62,607 nucleotides of DNA from Mnemiopsis leidyi (GCA_000226015.1 JH153885.1:68817-131423); one strand, 5' to 3'; numbered from the stretch's first letter, positions 1-14,300 are shown. Translations and numbers: made by a program. The notes: generated from the sequence alone by a model not told the origin.

Positions 1-696
1 CCTTCTCATGGTCTGAATACATTTTCTCCAAGGATTTATTGTTATTAGACATGGCTCCTGGGTGCAGCACCCTTATATCAAAAAATGCCTTGTCTAATGG
101 TGTCCAAAATCCTCTGGCAGCAACATCCAGCCTGGCCCCATCACTGATGTTGGAACCTGATGGTAGGGTTCTATTACCAACAGGCAGCAGATGAGGTTCT
201 GTTTCAACTCCATAGGCAACTTTTTCTAACAAGCTGGCAGTTGCATCCCTGACTGTGTTGTGTCTGATGCTTACGAACCCACCTTTTTTACAGATTAATG
301 AGTGGTCTTGTGTGTTGATCTCTCCACAGACACAGGTTTCTGATCGGCCAGGTATGGCAAAGTTGTACCTTAGAGCAATTGCGTCAACAAACTCTTGTTT
401 GTTAAGTGCAAATCCATACTGTTCAAGCGGAAGTGCTGATAGCCATGATGAAGCACCCTTCTCACAGGCTAAAGCAATATATCGTGATTGGTCCGATGTA
501 AGCTGTTAATGACTTCAAATTTGGCTTGTTTGAAATCTTCATCTTTCTTCTTCTTCATGATTTCTATGAGTGGCTGATTTATGCTCTGCTTAATGTTTAT
601 GTTTGTTCTTTGATCTTGAATTGCTCTCCAGAGAAATTCAGTCATCTTAGAGGAGTTATGATATTCTCTGTCAGCAATTTGCGATGGATTTTCCAC
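1..696 (-). pseudogene. Retroelement ORF fragment (C-terminal zinc-knuckle/nuclease-like part), frameshifted and cut by the window edge
   Basis: Read on the minus strand, about 505 down to 1 is open and encodes a stretch with CVCG, then H and C about ten residues later (a CxC...H...C zinc-knuckle-like pattern). It continues with GGFVSIRHNTVRD, then a TEPHLLPV segment, then GARLDVAARGFW and AFFDIRVLHP. This arrangement resembles the C-terminal region of reverse-transcriptase ORFs repeated in many invertebrate genomes. The RHN...EP...D...DIRV spacing recalls a restriction-like endonuclease fold, which is inference. Upstream, 696-505 continues the same protein (EYHNSSKMTEFLWRAI) in another frame, so one frameshift separates the two parts near position 500. 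No RT catalytic core is visible in the window. This is a decayed copy and not a host gene. Confidence 0.7.
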
Positions 697-2329
697 CTGT
701 AAAGTGTAAGAGTCCAGCTCTTTTGACGCTGGATATACATATGAATACTAACCAATTGACAATGTTTTGGCAAATATCCTTTACTCATTCTTATTGTATT
801 CTCCTAACACTAACAACTATTCTGAACTGGTCTGAAGATTAAAAGCTATGATCAGTGGGCTTTTTTCTTACTGTATGGAAGCTAGGGAATTTTGCTAGAA
901 TTGTGATTTGAAAATGACAGAGAGGGCCAGGGTGCCATGGTCCTCTCAAATATGAGGGGACAATTATAATTTGCTCCCTCCCCCATATCTTAAACAACTT
1001 TTTCTAGAATTGCTTCTAAGCTATCTGACACTTAAAATTTTTGCCTGCAGCAGGCCTAATAAGCTATAATGTAACTAGTGCTTTGGCATACAAACTCCAC
1101 ACAACCAAAGCTACCGAAATGAAGTACATTGCACTATTGTAAAAACTTTAAAGGTGACATACCATAACTTTTGCGGTGGTGGCTCGAAGCGCGGCCAAGG
1201 GAGCCTTGTGGGCAAAATTTCATATGAAAATTGCCCCCCCCCCCCCAGTTTTAAGCATGTTTATCCACCGCCATTTCAAACTCTAGCCCTAAGCAGAACA
1301 CAAATTCTAAGGTTTTAGAGTTAGGGTTAGGGTTAGTGAAAGGGCAACAGCCAGCAAAATCCACAGTTGGCCGATTTGAATGACCAAAATTGTTGCAAAA
1401 ACTGGTGGACTCTTTTCTGGCCGACTGCTCAAAAGTTGATGGCTGATCTGATTGGATCAGCAGCTTATTTATATAGGAGATCTGCCACTGCTGACCTTCT
1501 ACCACCTGGGTACACATTTTGTCTAGTCCAAAAGACTGTGCTTCACCTAACACATGCATTTGATACCCTATGTTACTCTATACCTTGGCATAGTAATTTT
1601 ATCAGGTCCCATGAACCAGGGAGAATTATATGGTTATTTGGGGTATAAGAATATAGCAACTGCATTCTCTCACCACTACATTTAATAATCAGAGTAGTTG
1701 CATGCATTTGTATTTTTGTATTTGTATTTGTTACACCTGTACCCAGGCTTTTACAGTTATACTGAAGAGGCTCCTGGAATATTGTAGATCTTTCAATAGA
1801 GACCTCCTCATTTAACCCTTCATCACGGTTTCCTGGTCATTTGGCTGAGTCGTCCAGAGAATATTGAATGGGCAAATGCCCTTAGCGTATTCCTCTAGGA
1901 TTGGTGGATCTGGGAATCGAACCCCCAATCTTTTGATTAGAAAGTCGGGGTAGATACCACTACATCACCAACCCAGGCCTGTAAGCCTTCTGTATTCACC
2001 CTACCAATGCCAATGGTCATAACAAAAAATGTATGTCTGATATTGTCCAATTCTTATGGTATGAAATATAATAAATAGAGGAGGCATATTTTCCAGACAA
2101 ATACTGATGCCAACTGAACTGTAACTTGTAGAATACTTATTGAAAGAATCAAATTGTTTTTAGCTAGACACAGTCAAAATAGCCATATCATTTATTTACA
2201 TAAACTGAAAACTGAAGGTAATAAAGTGAAGTAATGAAATCACGAATTCATAATAACAATACAGCACAAAGTTAAGCTACATTACAGTTGTTAGGGGTTA
2301 GTGATGTATGTTCGTCATGAACCACCATA
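697..2329. other. Intergenic stretch upstream of RAPGEF: repeats only
   Basis: No supported gene. It contains a C homopolymer at about 1226-1240 and a short interstitial telomere-like run (TTAGGG-type, about 1318-1337). A segment at about 1160-1260 (gcggtggtggctcgaagc...gccttgtgggcaaaattt) recurs in reverse orientation at about 32865-32960. A tRNA-derived SINE lies at 1706-1973. Confidence 0.6.
1706..1973 (-). mobile_element. tRNA-derived SINE, copy 1
   Basis: On the minus strand the element begins with a tRNA-like head. An A-box-like GTAGTGGTATC is followed about 40 bases later by a B box, GGTTCGATTCC, close to the RNA polymerase III promoter consensus. An unrelated body of about 190 bp follows, and then a 3' tail of repeated ACAAAT units (seen on plus as tttgtatttgtatttg at 1706-1728). 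Related copies are at 29350-29618, 29930-30198 and 44528-44779. This copy is the most divergent of the four. Confidence 0.85.
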
Positions 2330-5300
2330 ATGGAGGTATCAACCCGAGTGATAACTGCCCTAAGAAAAGACTCTAGAGAGAGAAACATTGAAGATTTCAA
2401 TGCTATCTTTGAGTACTTCGTTCAGGTGAGTGTTTATTTAACTCTGTAAATAATGTGGGGCACAATGTTCTGGGGCATGATGACAGGAACCTTGTAATTT
2501 GTATATAAATCATTGATCAACTTAAAACATATTTAATGATTGCAGTTAAGCACAGTCTCTACATTATTTTTTATCAGTAATAATATATATTTCAGCTGCC
2601 ACATTTTGCTGCTTGGACGAATGCAGGATTGAAAGAAACTTGTCACCTGGCCAGATATATAGAATGTGATGAAAATACAGTGCTCTTTAAAAAACATACC
2701 CCTGCCAAATGCTGGTATATTCTTCTTTCTGGCACAGTCTTTTGTGGAAACCAGGTAGACAATCATCCAATGTATTTACTTACATGACTATTTAACGCAA
2801 CAGTCCTTCGAAATTTGAACAACGTCCTTAGTGCTTTATGGTATTATGTTAATGGTAAGAAAACAGTATCATAAGTACTCTATATTAAAACACACTTATC
2901 TAGAAGTCTGCTGTCTTTTCTATATTGAAAAGCAGTCGTTGATAACCTAACACAGACTGAAATGATGCTCTACAATGATGTGTTTATGTTAGACAAAGAA
3001 GTTCTCTTTGGTAATTACAAACATAACATCAATTATTTTTCTTATCAGATGTTTTACAAAGACACGACATTCGGCCAAAGTTCTCCCCCATTTCCCCACA
3101 TGAGACAAGATGATTGTATTGCCTTGGAATTTTGCCAGGTTAACCTCGTTAATGTTGACTTTGATCTCTGGCATAGCACATGCTCACTGCTCTTACATAT
3201 CTTATTACTCCGATTTGTAATACCACCACTGGACCAACTCTATTGTACTACAGATAATAGTTATTGACTACACGCCACAAGAGCTGAACGGACACGCACC
3301 AGCTAGCTACAGATCAGCACTGAGATCCTATCCTGGTCGATACGGAGGTAGTGTGGAGAGTTACAGTTTACAGTCGGGAGACACTTTCCCGGAACGAGAG
3401 AGTCTGGATGGCAAGTAAGTTGGGTGTCTTTGTTCTCTAGCTTTGACTATCTTACAATACGAGATTGCTTGAATTTGAAGTTCTACCAAGCGAGAACGGT
3501 ATTCGTGTCCAGATTCTCTAAATTTGTGACATGTAACATTGGACATCCCCACGTTTTCCATAAAAAAAGACCGTAAGCTTGTAAGTATCATGTCCAGTAC
3601 GTAGATATTTCCCTCCATGAAACCTGACACACCAGATCGGCCTCCTCTGTTGACTCCTACCCGGACCTGTTTGGTCTGGCTGAGGGAGTGGTGGACAGTG
3701 ATGACGAGAGTGACGAGATCTCACAGTTATCCGCACAAACTACCGACCCACTCAGAGACAGTCTGGGAAAGAAACCCAGCGATAGGACACCACATGATGT
3801 CGAGGTAGGTCGCTTCTCTTTATCTTTCTTTTCTTTTGTTTACAGATAACTATTGGTGTTTACTATAATCTCTTGGTGTAAGTACAATGACGTTTAAAAT
3901 AGTATGTATTATGTTGATCGATTTTTTTCAGTAAGTGAATAAATCTGTGCTTCACAATTTCATAGTATTGTCATGATTCACATATTCTTCCGTTCAAAAA
4001 GTATACGTTCTCACGTGCGAAGCTTTAAACTATTGCTCCCTGATCTAGATACTTCCCTGAATACTCCGAATATAAATACTTTCCCTTCTTCACGCGAAAT
4101 ATTGGCTAACAAGGTGGCCTTGCTCAAACAAGTCTATTTTCTTTTATCCGGTTATGTTTAATATTATGTGGCTGCATGCTTAAAAATCTTTTTTTGTTCC
4201 AACATGGCGTGAAGCGTATGTTCATTGCTCTGTGTCACATTTTATTTGCCAATTATTGATAATTTCGCGAATTTTACATGATCATTGATCATGGCTGTCA
4301 AATGGCACGATTTTTAAGCAAACTGCAACAAATTTTATCACCGTCTACTTGCCAAAAGAATTTTGTAAAATATGCAATGGCATTTTTAATATCATATTCG
4401 TGCTTACTTGTAGCTTTGTTTATGTGATTTACCGTACACCTCTGCACAAATATAACTAAGTTTATATAAATCTCTGAATTGTGTCACTTGATCCTTACCA
4501 AAGTATAGAGTCTTACCCTTGAATCAACCACTTTAATTTCTCTAGTGTTTTGTTCCGCTGCACGGATTCCCCCTCGCGTTTACCCGACAATGGCGTATCC
4601 CGACTTAGTATTCTGGGTCATTATCTTTCCACTGACTGTTGTCCTGTATCTATCTTCACTTTTACTGTCCATCTCCAAGGCAAGACTTTCTTTTTCCTGC
4701 TGCCGTTTGTTCTACCATCTTAATTAGCGTCTGTACAGACTACATACATTATATAATATTAAACCAACACAAAACATAAACATAGACACATCTTCTTGTT
4801 TGATCTATTTAACGTAACTACACTTCCTTTGACTTGTTAATAATACTCCTAGATATACTGCTCGTCAATTTACTTTGAAAGCAGATGATAGGAAAATGTA
4901 TATTGTCTGATCTTGGTCTGATCTGATTAAAAATAAAAACGCACTTAAGTATGTTACACAATTTCTCAAATCTAAATCTTCTTGTATTTTACGAGCACCC
5001 ATCACATCTCACCAACTTTACAGGTGATCTTCAACGAGGCATCACATCTCACCAACTTTACAGGTGATCTTTAACGAGGCATCACATCTCACCAACTTTA
5101 CAGGTGATCTTTAACGAGGTATCACATCTCACCAACCTTACAGGTGATCTTTAACGAGTTATCACATCTCACCAACTTTACAGGTGATCTTTAACGAAGT
5201 ATCACATCTGCCTGCCTTACTCAGACTTCCTCCGCCTGTCCGTAAAGAGCTGTGTCAGCGTATGTTATACAAGGTATGAGACTTGTCGAACTCTTTTAAA

Positions 5301-8300
5301 TCGCTGTTAAATGTGCCTACAGTGATACCTTAGTCACACGATATAATTAAGGGACTAACAACATGCTGGTTTTATGAATACTTTTTCTGAATACTTTTTA
5401 GTCTGACCTCCAAATACACGTACCATCAACATTACACACTACACTACACTCTATACACATGCAGGTATACAGAGACCCCGGATTTACAATCGTCCAACAC
5501 GGGAAGGAGCTACACTCGTGGCAGGTGCTGCTTAACGGTGTGCTGGAGATAAAGGAGGAGGGTCTACCTCCTAAACTACTTCATGTGGGGGAGAGCTTCG
5601 GCATGCCTGCTGCTACTCAGGTAACATTCCATTACATGAGAATTTGGGGGAAGAAGTTTGGGAGAATTTTTGGGGAAGAAGTTTGGGAGTACTAATCAGC
5701 TATTTCACAGTATTTTCGATCTAATTCTACCTGACGGTTAATATGTTAATAACAAAATGAATGAACAAAATGAATTATAAGTTGAGAATTACTTGATCCA
5801 GGTTCTTAAACAACAAGGAGACATTTCTACCCGATCTGCTGACTGTCACATTCTTAGCATTCCTCGCTCCGAGTTTTTACACATAATCAAGTAAGTCCGG
5901 GTATTTGGTAGAAAAGATTTTAATTGTTCATGTTGTCAGTGTTTGTTATCATAACATATTTTTCTAATAGCTTTAGACTACCTTTAAAGACTAAAATCCC
6001 ACAAATGTTTGCTCAAATATGTCACCTCAGCTGAATTATCTGCCGTAACAATTGCTCTCTCATGTTTGTGACGTGTTATTATCCTCAGTCAGAGCGAACT
6101 AAACACGAAACGTCTAAAAGACGAAGAAGGGAAGGTGATAGTGGTGAAGGAATTAAGAGCAAGTGTGAGCGGGGGGCAACCTGCTGACGTCATCACAGCA
6201 GCTAAACCACTGTCTCTGATCGAACATCTCAGAGAGAACCATAAGAGTGTAGACCCTGATTATACAGAGGTAAGCGGAGTGGTAGGAATCAGAGAGTAAG
6301 TGGTGAGTAGTGAGTGTCCTCATTATCATCTACTCGTGTATTTAGGTGTCACAGATTTTAGGCTCATACCTGAACTTTTCGATTCCTAATTTTATAATAT
6401 ATTTATTGTTTATCATTTTCCATTTCATGTTTTTCTATATTTTCTCATACCTCCCATTCAGGACTTTCTCCTTACATACCGAGTGTTCCTGCCGGAAGTG
6501 GAACAACTGACGAGCTCCCTGTTACACTGGTTTAAAGACAGCAGCTACAGATACAAGATATTATCCATTGTTACTTCCTGGGTGTCTGCTCATTTCACTG
6601 ACTTTGACTACAACCCCAAGTACGTGTGTTTCCTGTTGTGTAGATGGATACTAGATGTAACACCTTAAATGGTAACACCTTGGCCTTAGCAATTTAGTAC
6701 CTTCAGGCTTTAGTTTTAACATTTTGTCCACAAACTAGGTACCATATTCTTAAGGTTCCTGCCCTTTCCTTGATAAATGGTTAAGACCTTATTCTCGGGA
6801 AAAGCCACCCTAATTGTGAATCTCAATACTTGAAATTCCATTCCCACAATAACAGTGTAATTACACTGCTCCACGATGTAAACATTGCAATGTACACGCA
6901 GTGTTCTTTGTTTACCACACTAATGAGCCAGACTTGTATTGTTCTACTTATAAGTCCAGGTGGAGAACAGTAATATAGTCCAGGGTGCTGGATATCTTGT
7001 ACTGATATTAGCAGTCAGTAGACTGTGTAGAGATGGCAGTGTAACTTAGGTAATGTAAATACTTGATACACCTGCTATACCAACTACACCACTAGTTTTA
7101 ATCAGTAGGGTACTTTAAAGAATAGTGCAGTAACTGCAGACAGTATAACAAAACTATGACATTTGAAAATGTGGTCGTTAAATGTAATCAATCTTAAGAC
7201 CTGAACAGTCCACATGTGTAGCGAGACATAGCTGTTTTAACATTCCAAAATCTCACACAGCTGCCAATGTAATTAGAAATGATAATCTAAATGTTGTAAT
7301 CAGACAAGTGTCTTTTGTTTGTTTCAAGAATTTGAAAAATTCTTCCCACCAGTTGTTGAGCTGTGTTGTAATTACGTGCTCTACAAAAACATCTGCTAAA
7401 TAATGTGCATGTACCGATGTACCGTACCGTTGTCATGGCAACAATGTTACCATCCCGCTATATCCCACATTGAAGTATAAAAAGAACGTTTGATCCAGGT
7501 CCCTATATATGTGATTCGTCTTTTGTCGCTAAAGCTCTCGCACTCTCTCTCTCTCCTCCCCTAATTCAAATCTGTGTTATGTATAGTGTAAGGTGGTCGT
7601 TTGCGGTACTCACACACACACACACACACTCTCTCTCTCTCTCTCTCTCACTCAGTCTCTTAGCTCCGCGGCTAATGGAGAGTGGAGACCTGGATTAAAT
7701 GGTCGAGAAACATTAATGTGAGCGGGGGTAAAATGGCAATAGCAAGACAGCGAATTTTAATGCTGCAATTTAGAGATTTAAGATTCTATTTATCGTAAAT
7801 TAGTTGGGGAGAATGGCAAGGTGATAATTGTGCGTGTTTTTACAGTTATTGGAATGTGATCTAAAACCTGGAATTTCTAGATTGTATCAGATTCCACCAA
7901 AAAATCAAAAGTCAAAACTGATTAGTTTAGAGTGCCAAATAATATGATCTTTCTTCTACAGTTCGCAATCCATTAAAAACAAATCAACTCACTAACAAAT
8001 GTGTGCAGGTTGTGGAAGTTTCTAGAAGATTTCGAGTCGGAACTGCGAGTGTGGAACCTGAAACAGGAGCTGACACAGTTCAGACAACTGTGCAACCACA
8101 GGACTCTACACAGGACTATCAGTATTGTCCGGGACAAGTCTGATCCTATACCTCTGTTGGTGGGCGGCGCTCAGATAGGGTCAGTAACACTCTGCAGTTA
8201 TGTAACACTTACACTCTGTAGTTATGTAATAGGTAAGGTGACCAGTAAACCTTCGATTTAGTAACAGTTGAGGTTTGAGTAAGCTTAATTAATCAGGCCC

Positions 8301-11300
8301 ACTGCAGAGCCTCAACACAACTTCATGTTTTAATTGTACGTTATTTAGAGTTTTGTGTATTCTTAACGTTGCTTTTGTAATGTTGATGGATCTGTGTAAT
8401 GTGTATTCGGATTTCGGATCTGTGTGGTAAGCACTGTAAATCTGTGCCGGGCCATATGCTTCACTTTGTTGACACTCAACACTCTCGAATTTACATCAGC
8501 AATATCTGGTCCTAGTAACACACAACACCAACTGTTGGGGGAGGTTGGTTTACTGCAGGACTTACTACAACTATTGTTGGATAACTGTGACTTACTACAA
8601 CTATTAAGTCTAAACAATAGATAAGTTAGCTAGTCTCCCATCAGAACTTTCCACTGTCCCGTGTAACAATCAGACACATGTGTCTGGAATAATCAGCTCC
8701 AATTTCACTGCTTAATGTCAGGGACTATTGAGGCTATTACTTGAATTGTTACACAACTACAACTAGTTACTACAACTAGTTACTACAAACAAAAACAAGG
8801 TACACAACTACAGTGACAAGTAAACAGGTTTATGTTACAGTAGGTACACAGTACACACAGGTACACAGTACACAGGTACACAGTACACACAGGCACTGAG
8901 CGTGTCTAACACTTGCAGGTGTGTTACAGACTGTATAGAAGTAGATTAATCTCAGAACAATATAATCAACTACCGGGTATAACTGGTATTGTGTCTGGAG
9001 CTATGTGTATGGATCTATATACCTGGGGCTGTATGTCCGGAGCAAGGGGCTGTATGTCCGGGGCTGGGGCTGTATGTCTGGGCAGGGGCCATGTGTCTGG
9101 AGTAACATCTGTGTTTAGAGCTTAGAGCAGGTGTTCGGTATAAAGTAGTGTTTTACTCAGAAACATTTAGACATACTGTACAACATTTAGAACTTTGACA
9201 GTGTATAGTGTGTATTCTCTGTGTACACTGTGTACACTATGTACTGTGTACACTATGTACACCACCTCGGTACCTGTCACCGTGTCACATTATTGGAAGT
9301 ATTATGCACTACTACATACGTGTACTACATACGTGATGTTAGTGTCGTCACATGACGTGATCAGCAGCTCGTGCTTTCTCATTACATATTTCTGCTACTT
9401 ATAAGTAAAACACGCGGTATCTTGTCATTAATATGATCTGTACTCTCTGTTGTAATGTCACGTGTTAATCTAACAAACTAGATGAGTTGTACCGCAGTAA
9501 TGTACACAGGTTACCAACCTCCAGTTCCCACAGTTCGTGTTCCGCTCCGTACTCACGTGGTACACACGTGGTTGTCACGTGGTTGTCACGTGATGTCGAT
9601 TCTTGACACGTGCACTTCCTGGACCTTCACGGTACAAGCGTGCTCCTTTAATACCTGCACGGTAGACATGTACTAAAGTGAAGCGGGGACCAGGGAAGTT
9701 GTACTTTATACCTTGTATAATGTATATAATAGGTGTATACTGTATGGGAGCAACCCTGCACTGCAGTTCATATTGTACATTGCAGTAGTATACAAGGTGG
9801 TGCGTAGCGGTCCAGTGTATACAGGGACAATCGTATAGATGTACTCTGTACACGGTACATGTACATTGTACATTTTACATGTTTATTCTACATGTACATT
9901 CTACATGAACATTGTAGTAGACATGGTAGTGATTAATATCAAGTTTTATAGATAAGTGTTAGCTCTGGAAATAGTGTTGTTTAATACTGTAACGGAGAGC
10001 GTATAAGTGCAGTCTGGTCCGTTGGGAATTAGATGTGTCGACAGTACAGTAAATATTTCTCTACCTGAAATGTACAAAGTTTAGTATTTGTTTAGTATCT
10101 GTTGCTACCTGATGTATACAGAGTTTAGTATTTGTTGGTATTTAACTCACTTAGCCGGAGTTCTTAGCTAGCTATACCTGTTCTACTTTAACTTTATCTC
10201 GGTGTATCCCACTAAATATCTCCGTAGCTAGTAAAGTAAATAGATCTATCAATTTTTGACATGTTTTCCGCTTGTTTTTAGCTCTTTAATTCTTGCTGCC
10301 GCGCGTCTACTAAGAAATCTCTGAATTTCGAATACGCTTGCTATAATACTAGAAAAGTAGAAAACAGCCTAATAATTATAATCGCTCCTTGTACTATACT
10401 AACATAGACCCGTCCCTGTTAATGTACACACTATTTAATTGTGTAAACTAATTCAGCACCGAAACTAACTTCTCCGCGTTTTTCCAGATGTGGGACGTTC
10501 GTAACGAAAGTAGCAGAGGGAAGTTCGTTCGACCGTGCGCAGCTGCGCGCAAGTGACCAGCTTATACAATTTAACGACACTAAGCTTGACCAGTTTTCCG
10601 AGGACAGGATTACTAAGATGCTCACTCAAAGTTTGTACTTTGTAAATTTATGAGATTTTCATCTGGTTGCCCTATATATTTATATGGTTTACCGAATATG
10701 GGCGATTTAATGATCGCTTCAAAGCAGTACTCTTATCCATTTCTTAATTTGATTCTCAGCTGCTAAGAACTGACAAGTCCCTTAAATATTTGTATCTACG
10801 TCAGTTATATGGAAGTGTAGATCTATACCACTATGTAAATAACAATTAAATTCAGGTATAAGATTTACCCTGGTAGTGCGAAGTAACAAGATAGGCACTA
10901 AAGAAGCAATACAGCGATCTGAGGATGACATCAACAAGAACCGAGTACTTGATAACCAGCCCCGGATACACGTGTGTATTTTCTCTGTGCACCTGACTTT
11001 ATAATTATTGTTCCAAGTTTTATTTTTGGGTTTGTGTGTGTTTTGGGATTGAATATTTTGGATGTTTGATTAAAGCACGTTTCAGAGCTCTGACATTGGG
11101 AAAACCAAGGCGTTCTCAGGATTTATTGATTCATTAAAGCAGAAAAAACCACAAAAAAGGGTGGGTAAATTCAATTTGTAATATTAAACCAAAAGCACCA
11201 AAATTTGCTTTCAGAATTTTGTCATTGACGTTCCTTCTCTTAATCTATTCCACATGAATAAATAAAATACTTGGCTGTAGTAACGGAGCACTATATTATT

Positions 11301-14300
11301 ATTTCACTGCCCCACAAGGCACAGGCCACATTACGCCATTTCTAGCAATCTGCTCCACTTTGTTTCTATAACCTGCAGAGCTGCAGCTGTTGAAACAATA
11401 GAATAATAGTATTCAGGGCCAGGATAGAAAATTTACAAAAACCCGCAACACTTCCACAGTACAAATTGCTGTTCTGAAATAATGGGGTGTTGTTGTTCTT
11501 AACTCTCTCGCTTCCCCTCAGGGCCGCCTTGATGATCTCCCAGCCATGACTCTGCCCACCTCAAAACTCGATCTCAGTGGGTCCGACACCGCATCCGACA
11601 TCTCCTCCTCCAGAATCTCCATGGCAACGTCACGTGCTAACATGACGTCATCACGGTCCAACCTGGCGTCCTCATCATCACGTGGTAGTGTCGGGTTGAA
11701 TAGGGAGGCGGTGAAGCTATACTGCGATGATAATGTGTTCAAGTACATCCAGATCACGGAGGAAACAACTGCACTGGAGTTGGTCTACATTGGGCTAGAT
11801 CAGGTTAGACCAACAATTCAGCTTAGATTTTTTATTGTGTTTGTTGAGTATTTGCTGAACAAACCACGTATTTACCGACTATCAAATGTTTTACTATGCT
11901 GATTTAGCATAGTAAAACGCATAGCGTCATTTATATTTTATACAATGGCCATCACAGCAATCTTATGGATTGCCATACATTCTTGAAACAAAATTGTTTG
12001 GCTTGTTCAGTAGTTCAACTTAAAAACGACCAGCTCGAAAATAAAATAACTTTAATAATTTTATTTCAGTTCGAGATACTTGAAGACGTGGCGAACTTTG
12101 CTCTGTGTGAAGTGATAGCTGTCCACGCGGGAGCGGTCAGACAGAAACAGTTAGCCCCCATGACCAAGAACCTGGCAAACAGGCTGAGTCTCAGCTCCAG
12201 GTACTACCTGAAAGATAACAGGAAGACTGAGAGTCTGGTTCAGGAGCATGTTGCTCAGGTAATGTTTTATATCTGTTTTGGGGGTTATTGGGAGCAATTT
12301 CTTAACTTAATCATTTCTGGACAGTTACACTTTCATTGTGTTGTCCGCGAAGGCAATGAAACGAGCTAAATTATTTGTAGATATATTTTTTTCATCCTCA
12401 GCTACTTAGACATTGTCACTCAATAAATTTATTTAATTTGTACTGTTGAAATAGTTTAATCATTTCTAAATTGTTTTTTATTTAAGTTCAAGTAAAGTGA
12501 ATTAAACCTTTATCAGAGATTGACCTCAACTGATACAAATTTGCCTAACATTTCAGGATATGTTACGAGACACTGTAACAAACTTGCTAAACATTTCAGG
12601 ATATGTTACGAGATACCGTAACAAATTTACCTAACATTTCAGGATATGTTACGAGACACCGTAACAAATTTCCTCCTCCTGGATCCGGAGGAGATAGCTC
12701 GGCAGATAACCCTCAACAGTTTTGAAGTGTTTAAGAAGATACGACCGGTGGAGTATGTTACCGATCTGTTTGGGCTGAAGAGCGGGTTCGGGCAGGACAA
12801 TATCGAGGTCAGTGTTACTTACCACTCTTTTTGGGGATATCATGCCTATTTAATGACACAATTTCTAAAAATAGAATATCTGTGATCGTTTTAAGGTCTT
12901 GATGAAATGTTAAGATGTGCCTATTCGTTTTAATTTAAGTTGTGCGGTCATTTTCCATTTGTAGCAGCTTTAAGTCTACTTTAGAACGTTTCGATTGGCA
13001 AAGCAGTAGTCCATATCAGTGTTCAAGTAAATGTTTAAGTAGAAGTGAAACGGTTTCATAGTTTAAGTTCAACAAAATGTTTAGTAAAGTTTAACAATGA
13101 CATATGACAAGAATATTCCACTCTAAGAAATACATTTTCTGTAAAAACACGCACACACTCGACCGGCCGTAGGAGATAGAAATTTATTAGATAAGAACGT
13201 TAAGAAAGGAAAAGGTAAAATATTCGGCATGCAATAAAACTTTGCTCCTAAGCCAATAGCCAGCTATCGTTCCCCTACAACTCTGTATGGCACAACCCTC
13301 CGTGCCGCGCACATGCTAACTCCACGTGCACTTGGTACTGAACAGAGAAATACTGTCTAAACTCAATAACACTCCAGTATCTGTACAATATCCAGTCTGA
13401 TCTGATCTCGTACCTTCTCTCTACCATCTCCTGTACCTTGCCTTGCCTCCTCGTTTAGCCATCTCCGCTTCGTTGTTGTCCGCGTCGTCGCTAGCTGCGT
13501 ACATCATCGTCTCCTCTGAGTTCTCCATCTGGTCTTCAAGTCCGGTAAGCAGCTCTTCGTCCTCCTCAGATAAAGACGCTCCTACAAATTAGGTTTTTAT
13601 TAGGTTTATTTGCCTGGAATTTTGTTTTTCTAATGGCATTATATATGTTTGGCATGTGGTTTGTTCGTGTCTTAACTTTCCGAATGCATAATTGAAAATT
13701 CTGGTTCATTGTAACAGTAGCCCTAGCCTAGGTCATGTGATACTTGATACATTATATACTGAGTATAATGCTAATTAACTGTCGACGGTGATAACTGTAA
13801 CATTGCACTATTGCTCTATTGGAATGAAAATAAACAAAGCTTGTAACCGTTGTTTACCTGATGTGATAGCAAGAACGGAGAAGATGACCAACGTTACAGC
13901 GAACAACATTCTAGACATGTTTTCTGAATTAATTCTGATAAAATTGTTGGTGTTAAATGTAATCTGGTTCTCATAAAAACAATATACAATTGAACGGTAA
14001 AAGCAATTTCAGATGAGGTTTTCAATCAATCCTAAAAGCCGTGAAACTGTTCTATGAGCGTGAGCGGAGCTATGAGCTTATTTTATTAGATGTCCTCAAA
14101 AATCCGGGATTATAATCTATCGAGAGACATATAGCCGTTGAGAAAATCAACAAAAATAAAAGCAGTCCAACAAATCTAGCGTTGCCTTTGTCACTGGAAT
14201 CAGAATATGTTGCAAACTAAATTAGACTGACTCAGAACGGGAACGGACACGCTTAAATACCTCTCGTACAATTGTTAACCGCTTTACCATCATGACCTAT

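Noticed and set aside
1314-1337. TTAGGG-like run, possible telomere
   Set aside because: Only about three imperfect units, internal, with genes on both sides; an interstitial trace at most.
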